Positions 10,835 to 23,127 are shown, numbered from the stretch's first letter. The stretch: DNA of 64,000 nucleotides from Calamus simplicifolius (GCA_900491605.1 UESW01003903.1:1169363-1233362), one strand, 5' to 3'. Program-made: numbers and translations. Notes: generated from the sequence alone by a model not told the origin.

Positions 10835-12918
10835 GAAAAAAATAAATAAAGATAAGGAAATTATTTTGAAACAATAAGCCAAATATCATCTAAAGTAGAA
10901 TCTTTGGATGTTAAGGAACAAAAAAAAAAAAAAAAAGAAAAAATAGAACCCTGAGACATGGAGACAAAATACCATGAAAAAATAATGAAGCAATGAAATT
11001 AAAATTAAAAAAAAAAAAAACCCTCAACAGTAGCATGGCCTCCAGTAGCATCAATTGCATCCACAAATGGATGATATTATCAATTCAAACCCCACACTAG
11101 AGCCCTACGTACAAGTTGTCTCTTTTCAGCATTGTCATCTGCTTTAAATATTGTGGTAGGAAACATTGTGAACAGTTTGCATGATAAAATAATTACGTTA
11201 TCTTTGCTTGAAAAAACAAAAAGCCTTATCCGTAGTTTCACCTTGCCTAAAATAATAACTTTTTACGACATTCTTAGATGTTACTGAGATTTAAAAATCC
11301 AAGATATCACAAAACTACAAAATCTAGAAAGCAGGTCCCAATTCGTGCCTTCTTGGAGACACAAATGGATTGGAACGTGGAGTCAAACAAGGCATACTTT
11401 TTTATTCACATGTTTTATAAATTGTTCGCTTTGGCCAATTAATGCAGAGTATTTTATTCGAGATTTCTGTATTTGAATGCGATCGTTTTGGACATGATGC
11501 GTATTTTCAAGCAGGGTTGTTATTATTATAGTGGCATTTAGATCTGATACCAGCTTAGGTTGAACGCAAGCCAAGCTTCAGCTAAACCTTATCCACTTGC
11601 ATCTATTTGTTTACTAAATCCCAAAAAAGCCTAGCTAGTGAGCCATGATGCATCTTTATATTATGAATTACATTTTATTTTTGAAAGAGAAATCATGGAG
11701 ACACCCATTAATTGTATAATAAATTTTTTTAAAGTTTCCTTCTGAAATTTTATTTTTTAATTAAAATAAAAAATAGCTATCGAAATTGCATTGTACATCT
11801 AGAATTCTAGGCATAAGAAGATATATGTTCTATGTGAATACTTGATATGTCCTCTTTTAGAGCCATAACAAAGAAATGAGAACTAAGATTTACTTTATCG
11901 AATATCAAATATGTGTTGTAAACAGTCTTTAACACCTTTTCAATAGTATTATACAAACCGTAATGCATGAATGTGATGGACCTAAAAAAATCTAAGCATT
12001 ATAAATCGTGCATTTAAATAACTTATGATTGATTTTAAATTATTGATTTGCCAAGAATTGATTTTTTTGATTAGTATGCAATCTAATTTTGGACATCTAG
12101 CATTGTTATTGATAGTGATGGGAACGTTTAAATATGAGATGCATCCCATTGGTGTTCACATCTTAAATAAGAAAGAGAAACAAATAGTGATACGGTATTT
12201 TTTGTCATCCATTATTTCACTTGTCCAAGCTTGTGAACGGTAAAATAAATTTGAGTCTCATATACCATTATCTTAGTTCCATATATATATATATATATAT
12301 ATATTTCTTCTTTCCTATGCTTCTCCTGCCAACTTGACACATTTTATATAGGATTACAATGACGTTATTTTTATCTTCTATGGTGTACTCTTTCATGATG
12401 AGCATTGCTCTTCGATTGGTATTTCTTAAAATTGATACCAATTAAACAAGGCTGTTTCTCGAATTTGTAAGGAGGGATGTTAACTTGATTAAAAGGAACT
12501 TTATATTTAGATCGACATAGTGCGGAGAAGGCATGTGACTCTTCTTAACCACTAAGAAAGACAAATGCAATGAGAAAATGCTGGAGTTTTGTTCCTTCAG
12601 CTAATACGTACGTACCCAACCAAGCCGAGCTACTAGAATTAATTTTGTCGAAAGTTGTGTACGTACTACGTCAGCTATTGTTAATAGATGGGTGTGGCAC
12701 AATTATTAGCTTCTTCATGACAAGCGAAAGGAGCGAAGCGATTGGATCAGTTGGATCAGATGCCAGTGGCAGCGAGGAGGTACTGACAGATCGATCTTAC
12801 AACCACGGTACATGCTTTGGATCCCATTCTTACTTCACTGAATATGTGGGACATAATTATAAGATGCATAGTTGATGGTAGCACTCCATTATATTACTTC
12901 ATACATCTCACGAATAGC
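10835..12918. other. Gene-free AT-rich stretch
   Basis: Poly(A)-type runs occur at 10921-10945 and near 11010, and a (TA)n run at about 12281-12304. The 101-codon frame at 12570-12875 has no recognisable domain, lies in AT-rich DNA and is probably spurious. Confidence 0.45.
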
Positions 12919-12931
12919 AAGGAGCATATTT

Positions 12932-15575
12932 TTTTTTTTTTTTTTTTGTACAGACGGATGATCACATTAATTTAGGATGAATCAAACCCGAAATATCGAA
13001 ATACAATATCTGGCCTAGAATAGTAGGGCAAGGGTTACCCCGCTGCCAGCTCCAAAAGCCAGAGTGATAAGCCACTCGGGCAGCAATCCAATCCGCAGCT
13101 CCATTAGCTTCCCTGTAGATATGCCGAATCTGGACGCTCGCTGCTCTTGGAAGAAGAGATCTGATATCACTGATTATGGGGATGGACAACCGATAGTCAG
13201 TGGAATTCTGACGGATCCAGCTAATAACTGTAGCAGAATCACCTTCAATAATAAGCCTTTGGACGCCCAGGGTCCGAAAGGCGTAAGAAATACCAGCCCA
13301 CGCCGCATACAGTTCAGCATAGGGGACAGTAGAGTCAAGCAATCCAAATCCGCCAGCCGCAATCATCATTCCGTCCGACCCTCTGATCACAAAAGCTGAA
13401 CCCGCATGTCTATCGCGAACACTCCCATCAAAGTTAATTTTAATAAACCCTAGGGGTGGGGGCTCCCAAGAAACAAAGACCGTACGCCGGTGCGCTACCG
13501 AAGTAGCATGGGAGTCCCAGTGGCCAGGGCAAGCAGAATCCAGAGAACTCTGATGGAAAGTATACTCAGCAGCTGAGGAGACAGCGGACCTAATGACCCG
13601 AATAGAGGTAGGAGCCTCCTCAGTGAAAACAATATGGTTCCGGGATAACCAGATCTGGTACGCAATATAAACCCATCTCGGAACCATCTGATAGACACCA
13701 TTCCGCATAGCCTGCCTAATCAGCCGAAGGAAAGATAAACACTGAGAGTCCGAATCATGCTCCCAAGGACACACCCCGAACGATGCCAGATATGTCTTGC
13801 TCTACTGCATAAGAAGATAGCATGATCCATTGTTTCCTCCTCGAGACCACACAACGGGCATATAGGCATGATGCTCAAACCTCTCCGCGAGAGCAGGGAA
13901 TAGGTCGGAAGAATACTCCAAGCGAGCTTCCATACGAAAAGACGCACTCTAGGGTGAATGGGAAGATGCCAGATCCAAGCCAAATCCATCACTTGATGGG
14001 GCCGAGGCCGATAGATATCGACGAGGTCCCTTATAGAAGCCCGGGGCGAACAAGTTCTCCTCCAAACCCTAGAGTCATTAGTGTGGCCCGGAATGAGAGG
14101 AAGAGAAGTACACGACGGTAGAGCTCATCCCCGAAGAAGCACGATATCGATGAGGAAAGCCAGGCAGAATGATCATGAGAAATAAGATCAGAGACTCTCA
14201 TTCCATTAGGGATATCAGTGGTAACAAAAGTAGGCCATCGAGAAAGTGGAAGGTCAGAAATCCAGGCGTCCTGAAGAACATCCACAGAGGAACCATCGCC
14301 AATAATCCAAGAAATGCCATCCAGAACAGTCGGAGCGTGACGACAGACCTCTTTCCAGAAGAAGGAGTGCCGGTGGGAGGATTGAGGGGAAGCAGAGTGA
14401 TTCCAGTCACCATATTTGGCACGCATGAAGGAGCTCCACAAACAATGCGGATCAAGCAAGAACCGCGAAGCATGCCTAGCAATAAGAGCTTCCCGCCTGG
14501 CCATAAGAGACTGGATCCCGAGCCCTCCCTCTGCAGTCGGCATGCAGACAATATCCCAAGCAAGAAGATGAACCCCATGACCTTCCTGCATAGAGGCCCA
14601 AAGGAAGTCCCGAAAGCATCTCTCAATCTTTCGCAAACAAGTAAGAGGGATGGCCGCATTAGATAACAGATAGAGAGGAAGAGAAGACAGGACTGAGCGA
14701 ATAAGAGTAATCCGAGCCATCATAGAGAGCCCAGTAACCTGCCACCCTTCAAGGCGATCGTGGACCCTCCTTTCCAGGATACTGAAGTCGGAAATCTGAG
14801 GCCTTCTACCCATGATGGGAATCCCAAGGTAAGATAGCTGATCAGCCTGAGTAGAAATCCCCATAGTTTGCAATATAGAACCCCTGATCATGGAAGGTGT
14901 CTTTGGGCTAAAGCAAATCAAGGACTTGTTGAGATTAATTCTCTGACCTGATGCCCGACAATAATCTTGCAGAATGGTCGCCAAAATGGAAGCATTACGT
15001 GTAGAAGCCTTCCCTAGAAGAATGCAGTCATCCGCAAACATTAGATGGGAAAGAGAGGGCCCAAAAGGACCAGCAGAATAGGGCTCCAAAGATGAGTCCA
15101 TCTGAGCCTGAGAGAGAGCCCGGGACAGAGCATCAGCAGATAGAATAAAAAGGAAGGGGGAAAGAGGACATCCCTGCCTCAAGCCAACCTCAGAATGGAA
15201 GTAATCAGTCTGCCCTCCATTGATAAGGAGAGAGAAAGACGGCCGGTGGACACATGCCATAATCCAGGTAATAAAGAGATCATGAAAGCCAAACTCCTGG
15301 AGGGTGCATCGCAGAAAGTCCCAACTCAATCTGTCATAAGCTCTCTCCATATCAAGCTTGACCGCCATAAGACGCTGACGACTAGAGGCATGCTGCAGAT
15401 CATGCATAAACTTCTGGGCTAAGAGAGCGTTATCAGTAATACTCCGTCCCCTAATAAAAGAACCCTGCTCCGGGGAGACAAGTCGAGGAATAACTGACTC
15501 CATTCGAGAAACCAAAAGGCGAGCACAAACCTTATAAGGTGGTGCAGAGACTGATAGGCCGATAGTGCTGGGGGG
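12932..15575 (-). mobile_element. 5'-truncated L1-type LINE with RNase H
   Basis: The insertion is bounded by a perfect 13-bp duplication AAGGAGCATATTT at 12919-12931 and 15576-15588. A poly(A) tail (seen as T-run at about 12929-12947) sits at the minus-strand 3' end. The body is the 3' part of ORF2. The endonuclease and ORF1 are absent, so it is 5'-truncated at the start of the reverse transcriptase. The perfect duplication and long open frames suggest a fairly recent insertion. The 3' terminus (AATGTGATCAtCcGtcTGTAC before the A-tail) is shared with the deleted LINE at 47579-48311. Confidence 0.92.
12962..15575 (-). pseudogene. LINE ORF2: reverse transcriptase, zf-RVT, RNase H
   Basis: The first frame (15575 to 14031) is an uninterrupted reverse transcriptase, minus its extreme N-terminus. 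It has VSPEQGSFIRGRSITDNALL, AVKLDMERAYDRLSWDFL, GLRQGCPLSPFLFILSADAL and the catalytic box HLMFADDCILL, all intact. After a frameshift near 14090-14110 comes a zf-RVT domain: HPRVRLFVWKLAWSILPT and a CPLC...H...C cluster, down to about 13780. After a second shift near 13780 comes an RNase H domain with the acidic residues in place: INFDGS, the Glu in AELYAAW, IEGDS and the Asp in GAADW. The ATG that seems to open the first frame lies in the target duplication and is not the native start. Reverse transcription and RNA removal are the family roles. Two frameshifts make this copy non-functional unless they are sequence errors. Confidence 0.92.
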
Positions 15576-15662
15576 AAGGAGCATATTTAATCTTGCATCA
15601 CGTCATGTTTTGAGTGAATATGCATCAATGCCATCATTTCATGTCCTTGAGTGAATATGCAT

Positions 15663-16681
15663 TGTTGCTGCTGAAATCTATCTTTCGACTCGGACACGAT
15701 CGGGCTTCTGGATAGGCTTCCTTCTGGGCAAACCTGCAAAACAGTCATCACGCGAGAGGCGTTGGGGGTGGCCCTCCGCAGAAGACCCTCCGACGCTCAA
15801 GCCAGCGGGGATCAGCAATCAACAAATATGAGGAGAAGGCTCTCGCTGAAAAATCTTTCCAGGATGGCCTTTCGAGAGCTCTGAGCAGAGCGTTAATGGC
15901 GGAAAGGGGTGAGCAAGAGGTAAATGGAGAGTGGGCCAATAAGCAAGTGCGCATACCTAAGAAGTCGGAAGACGATTCTATTTATAAAGGATCACCTGAT
16001 TCCTTGGGGGCGTCGTGGGTCCGAAAGCCGTTAGGATTCGAATCCAGTTTATTATGAGGTCAGTAAGATTCGTATCTTGTTAGTTAGAGGATCGACGGCT
16101 GGGAGAGCTTGTTGATGTCTTGAGATTCGGAGACAGTGTAGGCTCCAGGGCTTTAGGCCACTCTCGGGTATGATTTTTATTTAAACTCTCCCGTGCCGGA
16201 TTTCGTAGAGGTGCTTGAGTGCCCGGGTCTGGCCGGGGCATAAGAATAGCTCGGCGGAGGCCGAGAGACAGGGATAGCTCAGCTGAGGCCGAGAGATAGG
16301 AATAGCTCGGCTGAGGCCAAGAGATAGGGATAGCTCGGCTGAGGCCAACAGACTGGGATAGCTCGGTTGAGGCCGAGAGATAGGCATAACTTGGCTGAGG
16401 CCGAAAGATGCTATAGCTCGACTGAGGCCGAGAGATGTCAATAGCTCGACTGAGGCCGAGAGATGTTATAGCTCGGCTGAGACCGAGAGACAGGGATTGC
16501 TCGGCTGAGACCGAAAGATGTGATCCGCGCCTTGGGAATCCTTGGCTTGCCGAGGGGCTAAAGCACCTCGATCCACTGAGGCTGATTCATCTCTAACGGG
16601 TATTGCACAGCAAGTGGGAGTCAGGGCTGATCCTAACCCCTTGCACGATTATTAATGCAACAGCGATTTTACCCCTCAACA
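15663..16681 (-). repeat. LTR of the Tat element (3' LTR in sense)
   Basis: 1,019 bp. On the plus strand it begins TGTTGCTGCTGAAATC and ends ACCCCTCAACA. It contains 10 units of a 27-28-bp array at about 16236-16513. It pairs with 29629-30761, from which it differs mainly by array length. TATA-like TTTATAAA near 15980 is inside the LTR and could belong to its promoter on either strand; that is inference. Confidence 0.93.
16236..16513. repeat. 27-28-bp LTR tandem array, 10 units
   Basis: Consensus unit GGGATAGCTCGGCTGAGGCC followed by GAGAGAT(A/G). Each unit carries the hairpin word CTCGGC-TGAG-GCCGAG (6-bp stem, 4-base loop). Ten units by hand count, with scattered transitions. The partner array in the other LTR has 14. 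Confidence 0.9.
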
Positions 16682-16685
16682 CATG

Positions 16686-16698
16686 CCCTCCACTCCCT
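16686..16698 (-). other. Polypurine tract of the Tat element
   Basis: In sense orientation this reads AGGGAGTGGAGGG, four bases before the LTR that starts TGTTGAGGGG. Its place and composition fit the primer for plus-strand DNA synthesis, and it fixes the element's orientation as minus. Confidence 0.75.
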
Positions 16699-17085
16699 AG
16701 TTTGAAGCGTAGGTTCGGACGTAGGGAGTATAACTCCAGGTGGTACAATCTGAATGGAGGGGTCTGGATTTGATAGCCTGCCTAATGATGCCCTAATTAA
16801 TGCTGCGCGGCCGCCATGCCTTTACAGGACGAATCCACCGTTTCTTTAGGGCAATGGTTGGGGGAAGCGCCACGTATCAAATCCCAATTTTCACGGCACC
16901 TGCGATGGCGGTTCTGGGTGTTTCGATCAAGACGTCTTATCTTCTCTTTGAGGCGGTTACCTTTGGGAAGAAACAAAGTCGTAAAAGCGCCATTTCCGTT
17001 CGCAGTGCTCTTTTGTTTCTTCTTGGAGAATCTTGTTCCCCTGTTTCCTTTGTAACCTCGCTCGGTGTTTCTTTCAACCAACAGC

Positions 17086-19994
17086 ATGGTGAGGCCTAGC
17101 GACATTGTTTCAGAGATTGTTGCTGAGGATTTGGGGAAAATACGCCAGAAATATGGCATTCTCTCGGATGTCATTTTGCGGCTACCGTAGCCAGAGCATA
17201 GGGTCTCGCAAGAACTGGAGGGCGGGATCTTTCTTTACGAAGATAGCCTGAAGGCAGGCCTCCGGTTTCCCCTTCATCCCTTAGCGAAAGATATCATGAG
17301 GTTTTATAACATCTGCCCGATAATGGTAGCTCCTAACAGCTGGTGGAGTATCATCGGGTTTATCTCGATGTGTAACCGGGTTCATGTAACAGCAACTCTA
17401 TCCTTGTTCCGTGTTTGTTACCATCTGATGTCCGGGAGGAGCTCGGAGTGGTCCTATATTAGACCTCGGAGGTCATTCAGGACGATCATGGATAAACCGT
17501 CATCCATAAAGGAATGGAAGGTTCGATTCTTTATCGCCGAAGGGAACATCGGTTCCGGCTTCCCGCGGGATGGGGAAACCCTGTTAGGGATATGGAAGCG
17601 CATCCAGCCTTATCCGAACAGGAGAAGGAGGACCTAGGGGTCTTTCTTGATGGTCGAGTGTTCTCGGCTAACGTATTACTATCGGAGGAGGCTCTTTTTG
17701 CCACTGGGCTTAGCCCGTCGATGTACAAGGCAAGTCTTTTTCTTTCTCCCTTCATTGATTTCATTCGAGCGAGTATATCTCAGTCTGATTGTTCGCCTAC
17801 TGCACTTGCAGCCAAGAGATCTGCGCTAGAGGGCCGCATAAAGAAGGAGTTGGGCAAGCGCCCGAGAGAGGCTAGTAGAGGGGAAAGACGCAAGCCTGAA
17901 AAGAGGGTTCGTCTTTATGAAGAGCGCTCGCCGGAGATAGTGGACATAAAAGAGAATGTGGGAGCGTCGGCGATGAGAGAGGGGTTCTCTCAGTTGGGGG
18001 AAGAAGCAATAGCCATGAGGAGCAGAGAGCGGAGGAGGACCCAGATAGGGTTGCCGAGATCCCTTGTCCTTTGGTGGTGGAGATAGTGGACAGCCCGGAC
18101 GAGGCTCCGTCGGAAGTTCAGGGTGAGCCTACCATTGAAGGGCCTCCCTCGGAGGGATTAAAGGGTGGTGACGTTGGGCCAATGATAACGGAGGCTCGGA
18201 AGGAGTTTCCTACTGGGGAGCCTCCTCCTGAGGAGGTTAGAGGAGCTGGTGAACAGGTTGAGGCTTCGGTGGAGCCCGCAGGGGAGGAGCAGGCGCCGGT
18301 GATTGAAGAAGGAACTTTGGGTGAAGAAAGAGGACAGGATGATAACCTTCCAGCTGAAGCTTCTTCCACTGAAGCCTCGGGAACATTGATGCCTGGGCTG
18401 GCCGAGATATCCGAGGAATCACAGGCCAGACTTTTGCTGAATGAGGCCAGGAGATTGAAGGCTTCTCAGTCTGAGATTGCCCAGACTGATCCCTCAGATG
18501 GGCAGTCTGGTAGTTTAGACCCGGCTATCGAGGAGGCATTCTCTGCTCTGATGAAGTCGGCATTGTATCCGAGCGCGGGTCCCTTGATGAACGAGTTTGC
18601 AGACTTGGATCTTATCGACGCCGCATTCGGTCAGCGGAATGTGGCGAAGGATGTTCATCTTCTTCCTAAAATCAACAATTCCACCCTCATGGAGCTAGCT
18701 AGGTCTTACACCTCCCGGGTGAGTTGCTATTCCAGAGTAGTGGGTGCTTTCTGGTTAACTTGATTGCACTTTCTTATTTGGGTTTTATTTTGCAGAGCGC
18801 TCTGATCACTAGGGCACTGTGCTAGCGCTTGAGCCTGGCGACAGGGGCCAGTGTCCAGGCCAAGAGAGTCAGTACTGAGCTCCGATTACGAGCAGAGGCG
18901 TCTGATAATTTGAGCAAGTTCTGGATACCGCCAACAAGAACTTGGCGAGGGCGAGGGGATGGCATCAGGTCGCCCTCGACAACGCATCCAAATTAAGGCT
19001 CGAAGTTAAGGAGCTACGTAGGCTTCGAGCGAGGTACGACGAAGTATGATCAGAATTATCACAGGTCACATCCAGATATGCTGAAGAGATGGAAACTGCT
19101 AAGAAACAGTTCGATGAAAGTCGAGACAAGTTGAGGAGAGAAGCTGCCGAGGAGAAGAATCGCCTGAACAGAATGCTTGGCGAGTTGGAGGAGAAGATCC
19201 GGCAGCTGCAACACTGTGTTATCGCTAGGGACGATAGGATCAAATGGCATTAGGAGAAAGTGGCCAAGCTTGACAACGAACTCTCCCAGTCCAAGGAAGA
19301 AGCTAACAGTAGGCAGTCGAAGATCAATGACCTCAAGGATAGGATCAAGTAGGTTAAGGCCAACAAGCTGAGGGCCTTCGGCGAGGTCGAGGAATTGACC
19401 AGGAGATTAACTCGGCAGGAGGAGGAGGTATGATGTCATCCTTTTAACTTCCCCTATTATCTTATTACGACACCAGCTAACTCCGTGCTGACAGATGGAG
19501 AAGGCGAGGCTCGAAAGCCAAGGCCAATTAGAAAGCCTGCAAGGAGAACTGGCATTGAGTCATCGGAGGAGCTCGGAGCTCGAAGGCGGGTCACCGAGAC
19601 TGAGGAGGAAATCGCCTCACTCCGGAGCCAAGCTGTCGAGGCTGAAAGGCATCTCGCCAGGGGCGAACTAGATGCGACCTGTGCCTAGGCTTTCCAGCTT
19701 GGCGCAGAGGAGGTTCGAACCAAAATATCTCGGGAGCATCCGGAATGGGACCTCTCCTTTTTGGATATTGAACCCTTTGAGGCCTGCATCCCATGGGCTG
19801 AAGAAGTCGAGTATGAAAATATCTCAGACGTCGATCTTGACGCAATTTTGGGCTCTAGCGAGGCCGTAGCTCCCGAAGGATACTCCAAGCTTGCCGCAGA
19901 AGGAAAGACAACTTTTGAAGTGAGCGAAACGAGCCAAGCCTCCCCGAATGTTGCTGAGGATACTGCTGGGACTGATCCAGCCCCTGATCCTTGA
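17086..19994 (+). pseudogene. Antisense spliced ORF: Transposase_28 plus coiled coil
   Basis: This gene runs opposite to gag-pol, between integrase and the LTR. From the ATG at 17086 (MVRPSDIVSEIV) the N-terminal part matches, from memory, the Pfam family Transposase_28 (putative gypsy-type transposon): LRFPLHPLAKDIMRFYNI, then APNSWWSIIGFISMCNRV, then SSIKEWKVRFFIAEG. Next come a basic region (KKELGKRPREASRGERRKPE), a long acidic Glu/Pro-rich stretch, a strongly predicted coiled coil (about 18850-19660, heptad-like Leu/Glu/Arg) and an acidic C-terminus (DVDLDAILGSS) ending at TGA 19992-19994. Three introns fit the reading: GC-AG 17730-17811, GT-AG 18719-18795 and GT-AG 19428-19494. Disruptions include TAG near 17188, a frameshift at about 17560-17600 and several later stops. 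It may be a gag-like or DNA-binding accessory protein; its function is unproven. Confidence 0.75.
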
Positions 19995-21965
19995 GGGTCG
20001 CTTGTGTATTTTTGTTTTTCGGACTTGTGGCCTGACTAAAATTTCTGATGAACGGTTTTTCACCTCTATTTGTTTGTCTTCCTGGCTGATCTTTTACCTT
20101 AAGTTTTCTTCCGACTGCGAACAAATTATAACTCATTCGCGCTCTTAGGTCGGTTGAATTTGGGCTAGAATAAGCGTCTCGGTCGAGGCCGAGATATAAG
20201 GATTATCTGGTTTGTCCGAAGTAAAGAATGGGCATGCTCGGCCGAGGCATAAAATGGTCCGGTGCTACCGAGGAACATAGTTCCGATCCTGCTCAGAGCG
20301 GGTAAGGGAATTTGTCCCGCCGAAGTATGGGATAGTTCGACTTGAAATGGCCAGGAATCGCAGGGGTATCCTGGTTAGAGTCGAGGTTAGATAGTTCGGC
20401 TTGCCCGAAGTGGAGAAATGGGCATGTTTTCAGCCGAGGAACACGAAGTGGCTTCATTGAAGAGTATTTCGCCCTCGTCAGGGGCATTTACTTCGTTGGC
20501 CTTTTCCAATGCAGGTCCTTTTAGCGTACATGAAAGCAATTGATCACCATTGGATGGCGTCGTTTTTGGAGGGGATTTCCCAAGTGCTCGTATCCCAATG
20601 ACCTGCAGCTGATCTCATGCATTTAAGGTTTTTGATTCGAGATCAGGGGGAGATCTCTTTCCTTTTGTCACGGCTTGGGAAATGCATTTGGCGCGCTCCA
20701 GGAAGTAATTCTTTTCTTCTGCCCTTCCACGTGGCAATGGGGTATGCTGTTTCAAATTTCGGGGGCTTATTTGCCTATAAATTGGGGAGAACGGGCCATG
20801 TTAGGCTATCTCTCAGGACTTTGTTTTCCTGTGAAAGCTCTCATGATGTCTATGTATCTAAAGTTGAGAGTAGAGAGACTGAGTTCTCCTTTTGCAAGTC
20901 GACTTCCCTCGGATAGCTGGGATGATGAAGAAGCCGCTGAAGAGCATACCGTCCTCAAGAGAGGAGTTTCGAAGATCATATAGAGAGCGCACGGGAGGTC
21001 CACAGAGACCATATGGGGAGCGCACGTATGCGCTCCCTATGTGTCCTTTGCCACTTGCCATGGGGACCGTCGGAAATGCTAAGCATGCATATCCCCATGG
21101 TAAGGACGGACTTTTCCTTCTCCCTCGGGCTGGATCCCTTAGCTTGTCCGGCTGGGGGATCTTTTGCCGGTGAAGAGAGAGTTGAGAGCAGTGTGGGTCT
21201 GCTGGTCCCCTGTCTTTCACAATCGGGCAGCGTCCAGCAGCCCAGCATTCCACCCAGGGGGAATGCCTCCCCAGCATCGGCATCCATAGGTCTTCCTTCT
21301 ATTCTTGGATCTCTTGGTTCATCCAGAGGACCTGTGGAAGGTCGGCTTGGCCTTAACCAGTGGTTCAGGGCGAGCTGACTGGTTTGTCCGATTTCTCAGG
21401 TTAGACGCCGAAACATCATTATTAACCGAAGCTGACTGAAGCAGTCCGGTCAAGCTATTTACTTATTTTTATTTCCTGTGCCATGATGCACTTGTAATGC
21501 CTCTTAGGAGGTTGTAACTCTTTTTCATTGATGAAGAAATAAAGAAAGTTTTATTCTTTCTTCTTTTAGCACCTGCTTCTTTTTCGATGTGATTGTGTTT
21601 GAGAGTTTCTACTCCCATATCATGCTTTTTGTGTCATAGCATACCTCGGCAGCATTCTTGCTACCTGTTTTTTTCTAAGACCAATGTTCGGTCCTCGGTG
21701 GAGGAAAACGTTTGTCCCTGTTTGGGTCAGAGGTGGACCTGGGCGGTCCTGGGGACTCATGCGATAAGCATGATCCCATTTGTGGAACGAAGCAGGTATT
21801 TCTTCGGAAAGAGACAGCTTGTATGTCTTTATGGTTAAGTAGAAGGAGGTTGTTTACTTCTGCCAAAGTATCATAGGACGTCTTAGTTGCGTCAGAGAGT
21901 TTGAGAGATTACTCGTCTAGACCGGAGCTTTAGATAATATTTTAAGAATACGCCATTTGACTTGG
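19995..21965 (+). other. Tat 3' region: noncoding, hairpin-rich and 3'-UTR-like
   Basis: No domain recognised in either strand. The part at 20150-20420 carries scattered GGCCGAGG/CTCGGCC words related to the arrays. The part at 21470-21570 (CTTGTAATGCC, then TTGATGAAGAAATAAAG) looks like the end of a plus-strand transcript with a polyadenylation region. That suggests transcription on the same strand as the antisense ORF, but this is inference. Confidence 0.4.
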
Positions 21966-22145
21966 CCGATGTTTCTGATAATCACTCGGTTGTAGCCGAG
22001 GTTTCAGAATATCATTCGGTTGTTGCCGAGGTTTTAAAATATCGCTCGGTTGTTGCCGAGGCTTCAGAATACCACTCGGTTGTTGCCGAGGTTTTGGAAT
22101 ATCGCTCGGTTGTTGCCGAGGTTTTGGAATATCGCTCGGTTGTTT
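21966..22145. repeat. 30-bp tandem array, about 6 units
   Basis: Units such as GTTTTGGAATATCGCTCGGT + TGTTGCCGAG. The exact 30-bp period keeps one frame open and would read as ten-residue repeats (SEYHSVVAEV) on the plus strand. Each unit has the stem CTCGGT-TGTT-GCCGAG. It is more likely structural or a product of slippage than protein-coding. Confidence 0.85.
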
Positions 22146-22685
22146 TACTTGGCCCTGCCAAGGTACGGAGATCGCTCGGTGTTGCCGAGGATTTTTGATA
22201 GTTTACTTGGTCCTTACTGCAACTGTGGACAGGCGCGGATGGCCAAAGAGGATGGGGGCTACCCGAGCGATAGAGGGGGCGCCCGAAGCCTGTAAATTGG
22301 TCATTCTCGAAGAGGGCGAGCCATGTTTCTCCAGTGTTGGTCGCTGATATTCTTTCGTCTCCCCACGTTTTTTTCAAGGACATCTAATTCAAGGGAATCT
22401 GGCAGACTTTCGAGATCATTTACTTCGAAAGGATCCGAGATTGGAGGGAGTCTAGTCCCAAAAAGGGAGCTCCTTGAGCGCCTCAATGTTATAAATGATC
22501 CTCTTCGACGAGGGGCGGAACTCTTCGTTTCCCGCGAGTGCCCACTGAGGTGGCGACGTATGGCGAGTTTCCACGGGCTGAAATTAATGGCTCAAATCGA
22601 TCGAAATATTCACCAGGAGCGGTTTAAAAACGGATGAGGAGGATGCCTCTGTTAGTCATCTTTTCAACCGATCTCCCAAGAATTT

Positions 22686-23005
22686 ATGGGTTCTGAGATG
22701 GCTTTTGGAGGTGAGAGGCGATCAACTGAGGCGCCAAGCAGCGGCGCTAATGGCCGTGGGGGGTCCCAGGGGAGCCGCGTTATGGTAACCATTGATGGGA
22801 AGGCCCTGGCGTCAATGTTCGCGGATCGCGAGCAGCTTCAGAGGGCAACCGAACAATATCTGTCGTTTCTATGAGGGAGGTCGAGCTCCTTCGTCGTGCC
22901 AACAACTGGCTGGAGGGGGAAGTAGCATCCCTTCGACGATAGATCGCCGAATCAGCTCAGCGTGGGGAGGGCTCGGTGGCTCCCGGAGAAGATGATAAGC
23001 CCTAG
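22686..23005 (+). pseudogene. Possible second small antisense ORF of the Tat element
   Basis: From the ATG at 22686 the reading is MGSEMAFGGERRSTEAPSSG, a Gly/Ser-rich stretch, then VTIDGKALASMFADREQLQR. In the next frame it continues MREVELLRRANNWLEGEVAS and ends at a stop near 23005. Low-complexity N-terminus plus helical, Glu/Arg/Leu-rich C-terminus suggests a short coiled-coil protein. A T-rich, 3'-UTR-like stretch follows at 23020-23045. There is one frameshift and one internal stop. I do not recognise the family; the call rests on composition and position. Confidence 0.35.
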
Positions 23006-23127
23006 TGATGGCTCATGTATCTTTTTCTTTTTTTTTTGCCCTTTTTGTGACGAATGAAAAAGAGGATTTTCGCAACTTTTGTGTTTGTTGTTATCTTCGA
23101 AACGTTTGTTCTTTTCACTCGGTCTTG

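Noticed and set aside
12570..12875. 101-codon plus-strand ORF
   Set aside because: No domain, AT-rich surroundings, no splice partners or conserved motif.
14169..14666. 165-codon plus-strand ORF
   Set aside because: It is the antisense shadow of the LINE reverse transcriptase on the minus strand.
16236..16513. CRISPR-like regular repeats
   Set aside because: Units are contiguous without unique spacers and lie inside a plant LTR.
21966..22198. Repeat protein (SEYHSVVAEV)n
   Set aside because: The exact 30-bp period keeps any frame open; no start context or conservation supports translation.
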